Shown piece by piece: positions 5,760 to 7,119 of a DNA stretch of 7,119 nt. The notes under the pieces were generated by a model. It worked only from the letters and a program-made list of their open reading frames with translations, made no database searches and had not been told where the DNA came from. Positions within the stretch are counted from its first letter, which is position 1, and each line of letters begins with the position of its first letter. The position numbers and the translations under genes are program-made. The stretch lies in contig JADGQP010000002.1 in NCBI GenBank assembly GCA_017881705.1, forward strand, positions 1 to 7,119. Direction: 5' to 3'. The DNA comes from Christensenellaceae bacterium (lineage in GTDB: Bacteria; Bacillota; Clostridia; Christensenellales; Aristaeellaceae).

Positions 5760-5791
5760 CGTACTGCGTTTTCGGCACGCGTTACCGGTAC
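5751..5791. repeat. Interrupted inverted repeat over the glycosyltransferase stop codon
   Basis: Seen: outer arms GTACCG (5751-5756) and CGGTAC (5786-5791), with inner arms GCGT and ACGC. The TAA stop of the glycosyltransferase gene (5782-5784) lies just inside the right arm. There is no U-tract. Its function is unknown and it may be incidental. Confidence 0.35.
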
Positions 5792-6927
5792 AGTTTCAGC
5801 CAACCGTCGCTGACAGCCTTCCAGGAATATTTTTGGGCCAGCATCGCGCGCTTGTTCTTCTCCGCTAGTGTAAGCTCGTGCCCAAGCGCCGCCGTAAGCA
5901 GCGCTGGTACCTCGGAAAGCTCCGAAAACTCGGCGGTTTCGATGCCCAATTCCTCCAGCTGCGGGTACCTAAGCCAGCTTGCGCGCAATACCTGCGCCCC
6001 GGCATACAGGTACTCCTGCAGGCTTGCGGAGAACGCGTCGGTCGGAATGGCCAACACAAACGCGTCAGCCGCCAGGCGCAGGTACGCGCTTTCTGTGCCG
6101 TCCATAAACTCGGTCAACAGCAGCGTATGGCACGGCAGCGACTGTGCTGCTTCGCGCACGTTTTCGAAATAGCTGTCGTCATCGCTGCCGTAGGTCATTT
6201 GCAGTACCAGCGACCAACCCGCGAGCGTTTCTTCGGGCAGCGTGCGCAAGCCTTCCAGCAGCTGCAGGTGGCGGTGCGTGGGCGAGGCGTTGTACCCCAG
6301 GCAGATCACCGGTTTGTCCGCTGGTAGGCCGAAGTGCGCCTTGCAGGCGGCTTTATCGTTCTTTGCGCGCACGCGGTCAATATCCTCAAAGATCGTCTGC
6401 CCAAAATAGACCAGCGCCGTCTTTTGCGCGGCCGCCTCGCCGAACGCATCCCGCACGCGCTGCACATGCAGCGCGGAATGCACCGTAATATGGTCGCAGC
6501 GGTTCAGGTACCGGCGCATCCGTTTCAGTTCCAGCCCCGTGGAACGCAGCAGGTCGCTGCCCCAGAAGCTGCAAACCCAGTCCGCTTCGGGGTTTTTCCT
6601 GCGCACAGCGGCACCCAGCGCCAGATCCCGCTGGGACAGGTAATGGTTATGGATCACAGTAAAAGGGCCCAGCGCCTGAAGCGAGCGTGCGTTTAAAGCA
6701 ACACGCGCCCATAAGCGCAGCCGCGGGATATGCTTTAACACCGGCAGAGTGTGCCGGTCGCGGTACACGGTTACGCCTTGGGCACGGTAATCGCCATCCA
6801 GCCGACTCTCCCGCTTCCAGATGGGGAACAGCACGACTTCCCAACCGTTGGGCAGTAGCAGGTTCTCAATGTATCGCTTCGTCCAGAAACTGCCCGAGTC
6901 CGCAATCAGCAGGATACGTTTGCTCAT
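5782..6927 (-). CDS. GT-B fold glycosyltransferase (GT4-like), surface polysaccharide synthesis
   Basis: Probably transfers a sugar from a nucleotide-sugar donor onto a lipid-linked or growing surface glycan at the cytoplasmic face of the membrane. The product is 381 aa, typical for the type. Seen: an N-terminal Rossmann start KRILLIADSGSFWTKRYIENL (3-23), then VIHNHYLSQRD (91-101) and FWGSDLLRSTGL (121-132). The C-terminal domain opens with VICLGYNASPTHRHLQLL (207-224). The donor-site region has LQMTYGSDDDSYFENV (242-257), LLTEFM (270-275) and TDAFSASLQEYLYAGAQVL (296-314), followed by ASWLRYPQLEELGI. This resembles capsule or O-antigen glycosyltransferases and, more distantly, the WecF (Fuc4NAc transferase) group. 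No signal peptide or membrane span is seen. The start at 6927 is chosen for GGAGGAG upstream and the ATGA overlap with the gene before it. Donor and acceptor cannot be named. Confidence 0.85.
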   Translation of the reverse strand: MSKRILLIADSGSFWTKRYIENLLLPNGWEVVLFPIWKRESRLDGDYRAQGVTVYRDRHTLPVLKHIPRLRLWARVALNARSLQALGPFTVIHNHYLSQRDLALGAAVRRKNPEADWVCSFWGSDLLRSTGLELKRMRRYLNRCDHITVHSALHVQRVRDAFGEAAAQKTALVYFGQTIFEDIDRVRAKNDKAACKAHFGLPADKPVICLGYNASPTHRHLQLLEGLRTLPEETLAGWSLVLQMTYGSDDDSYFENVREAAQSLPCHTLLLTEFMDGTESAYLRLAADAFVLAIPTDAFSASLQEYLYAGAQVLRASWLRYPQLEELGIETAEFSELSEVPALLTAALGHELTLAEKNKRAMLAQKYSWKAVSDGWLKLYR

Positions 6928-7118
6928 GGTTGTTCTCCTCCGTCGGTGTTCTGCCCCGCCCTGCGCTTCAATGCTCCCAGTCCCTCGCGATACACCTGCC
7001 GTCCCGTGCGCCATAGCGTTTTAATTTCCCCGCGGAACAGGTACAGCGCCAGGCTGTAAATGAGCAACAGGCAAAGGTACTTAACGCCCACCTGATCCTT
7101 CAGCAGGTAATTGGCCAG
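6924..7118 (-). CDS. C-terminal fragment of a membrane protein, probably a polysaccharide flippase (Wzx-like)
   Basis: Only the last 64 codons are in the window; the gene continues beyond the right edge. Seen: one clear membrane helix, VKYLCLLLIYSLALYLF (12-28 of the fragment). A basic cytoplasmic tail follows (FRGEIKTLWRTGRQVYREGLGALKRR), ending in a polar stretch. The TGA stop (6926-6924) overlaps the glycosyltransferase ATG as ATGA, so the two are co-transcribed and probably translationally coupled. A final helix plus a short Lys/Arg tail next to a glycosyltransferase suits Wzx/PST-family flippases, but other polytopic polysaccharide proteins (polymerase, O-acetyltransferase) would also fit. 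Confidence 0.7.
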   Translation of the reverse strand: MANYLLKDQVGVKYLCLLLIYSLALYLFRGEIKTLWRTGRQVYREGLGALKRRAGQNTDGGEQP

Positions 7119-7119
7119 C

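Larger units (their letters stand above)
5513..5781. other. Intergenic region between glycosyltransferase gene and aspS promoter
   Basis: About 270 bp with no convincing gene. It holds a weak terminator-like hairpin (5535-5562), a strong hairpin without a U-tract (5708-5737), an inverted repeat reaching into the glycosyltransferase stop (5751-5791) and one doubtful plus-strand small ORF (5580-5759). No tRNA-like fold or tandem repeat was seen. Confidence 0.6.

Noticed and set aside
6928..7014. A 29-residue N-terminal extension of the glycosyltransferase
   Set aside because: It overlaps the upstream membrane-protein frame, is Arg/Gly-rich, and ignores the ATG at 6927, which has GGAGGAG upstream and overlaps the previous stop codon.
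1..7119. CRISPR array, tRNA or rRNA gene, transposon, phage or attachment site
   Set aside because: No regularly spaced repeats, cloverleaf, transposase motif or integrase were seen on either strand.

Overview
The window looks like chromosome from a moderately GC-rich Firmicute, most likely a clostridial lineage. The main reasons are a full-length tRNA-sensing T-box leader, consensus SigmaA-type promoter boxes, strong AAGGAGG-type ribosome binding sites, and the gene order aspS-gatA-gatB. No 16S or other taxonomic marker is present, so placement stops there. Every well-supported gene is on the minus strand.

Layout, in the direction of transcription (right to left). From 7119 to 5782 lies the end of what looks like a surface-polysaccharide cluster: the last 64 codons of a membrane protein (probably a Wzx-type flippase), then a complete GT-B glycosyltransferase, joined by an ATGA overlap. 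From 5781 to 5513 is a gap of about 270 bp with hairpins and one doubtful small ORF. At 5512-5484 is a perfect TTGACA-17-TATAAT promoter. It drives a leader of about 330 nt that holds a complete T-box riboswitch ending in a strong intrinsic terminator. The operon aspS::gatC (5143-3059), gatA (3010-1499) and gatB (1502-45) follows, and terminator-like hairpins sit at the left edge.

How the genes work together. The operon encodes the whole tRNA-dependent asparagine route, and possibly the glutamine route too. AspRS would charge tRNA-Asp and, if non-discriminating, mischarge tRNA-Asn. GatCAB would then amidate Asp-tRNA-Asn to Asn-tRNA-Asn, and Glu-tRNA-Gln to Gln-tRNA-Gln where needed. Two features stand out. 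First, there is no separate gatC: a GatC-like domain of about 94 residues is fused in frame to the C-terminus of AspRS, which would tether synthetase and amidotransferase covalently. Second, the T-box specifier loop reads GAAC, giving overlapping Asn (AAC) and Glu (GAA) codons one base apart. This is the arrangement reported for the dual-tRNA T-box of the Clostridium acetobutylicum transamidation operon. The result is a compact, self-regulated transamidation module. The neighbouring polysaccharide genes show no functional link to it.
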